Shown: positions 53,277-53,327 of the stretch, piece by piece
How positions within the stretch are numbered: the first letter of the stretch is position 1
How the letters are laid out: each line of letters starts with the position of its first letter
From: SAR86 cluster bacterium
GTDB lineage: Bacteria > Pseudomonadota > Gammaproteobacteria > Pseudomonadales > Pseudohongiellaceae
NCBI GenBank assembly: GCA_002746215.1
Contig: NVWI01000004.1
Coordinates: forward strand, 63,554 to 116,880
DNA: 53,327 nt
Direction: 5' to 3'
Position numbers and translations under genes: made by a program
The notes under the pieces: model-generated
Database searches by the model: none
What the model saw: the letters and a program-made list of their open reading frames with translations, nothing else
Told to the model about the DNA's origin: nothing

Positions 53277-53327
53277 GAATCTTACTTCTTAGCAGTGAAT
53301 TAATTTTCGAATTCGAGGAGGGCTTCG
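53277..53327. other. Right edge of the window
   Basis: The last 51 bases upstream of the MutS-like gene contain no recognisable gene. Confidence 0.3.

Overview
This window is a moderately AT-rich, densely coding stretch of a gammaproteobacterial chromosome. The signs are the lptD-surA-pdxA-rsmA-apaG-apaH run, the amgK/murU cell-wall recycling pair, the rpsU-yqeY-dnaG-rpoD macromolecular synthesis block with a CAT-anticodon tRNA behind rpoD, and OmpW. Many secreted proteins of poorly described families (DUF6152, DUF1592, DUF1554-like, metallo-beta-lactamase-fold and amidohydrolase proteins) suggest a free-living marine, organic-matter-degrading lineage, perhaps of the Pseudohongiella/OM182 type. 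That placement is inference. No phage, insertion sequence, integrase or CRISPR array was seen.

Positions 1-13074 are mostly housekeeping. The 3' side of a divergent junction holds lptD-surA-pdxA-rsmA-apaG-apaH-cca-folM, a tightly packed and often overlapping plus-strand run covering outer-membrane assembly, vitamin B6 synthesis, rRNA methylation, Ap4A hydrolysis and tRNA CCA repair. The opposite strand carries amgK-murU at the left edge, and tsaD-folB-folK-phhB-GST facing folM. Folate and pterin genes are concentrated around 9.4-12.0 kb.

Positions 13147-26843 lie between tsaD and rpsU, which are direct divergent neighbours in E. coli and many relatives. Here about 13.9 kb of accessory genes separates them: MltD with three LysM domains; a four-gene run of exported proteins (lectin-like DUF1554-type protein, conserved unknown, metallo-beta-lactamase-fold protein with most zinc ligands replaced, conserved unknown); a 13-unit Sel1-repeat protein; a DUF6152 protein with a neighbour related to the exported unknowns; two tandem paralogous exported proteins with TPR-like middles and TonB-like C-termini; and an amidohydrolase lipoprotein.

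Positions 26911-32103 hold rpsU-yqeY-dnaG-rpoD with a recognisable promoter and rpoD terminator, followed by tRNA-Ile2(CAT).

Positions 32441-53327 are again accessory: a Bcr/CflA-type exporter; a periplasmic ankyrin-repeat protein next to a DUF1592-type cytochrome lipoprotein without its usual DUF1552 partner; OmpW; a distant member of the exported-unknown family; an M1 aminopeptidase with a DUF6702 protein and a DsbD/ScsB-like reductase; an M20 amidohydrolase; a p-cresol methylhydroxylase/eugenol hydroxylase-like flavocytochrome operon with a Tat-exported unknown and a divergent LysR regulator; and a MutS-like ATPase lacking a mismatch-recognition domain. Several intergenic regions carry short tandem duplications. 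One contains a broken fragment of a flavoprotein gene. No single system is proven novel. The strongest candidates are the tandem TPR/TonB-like pair and the exported-protein clusters.
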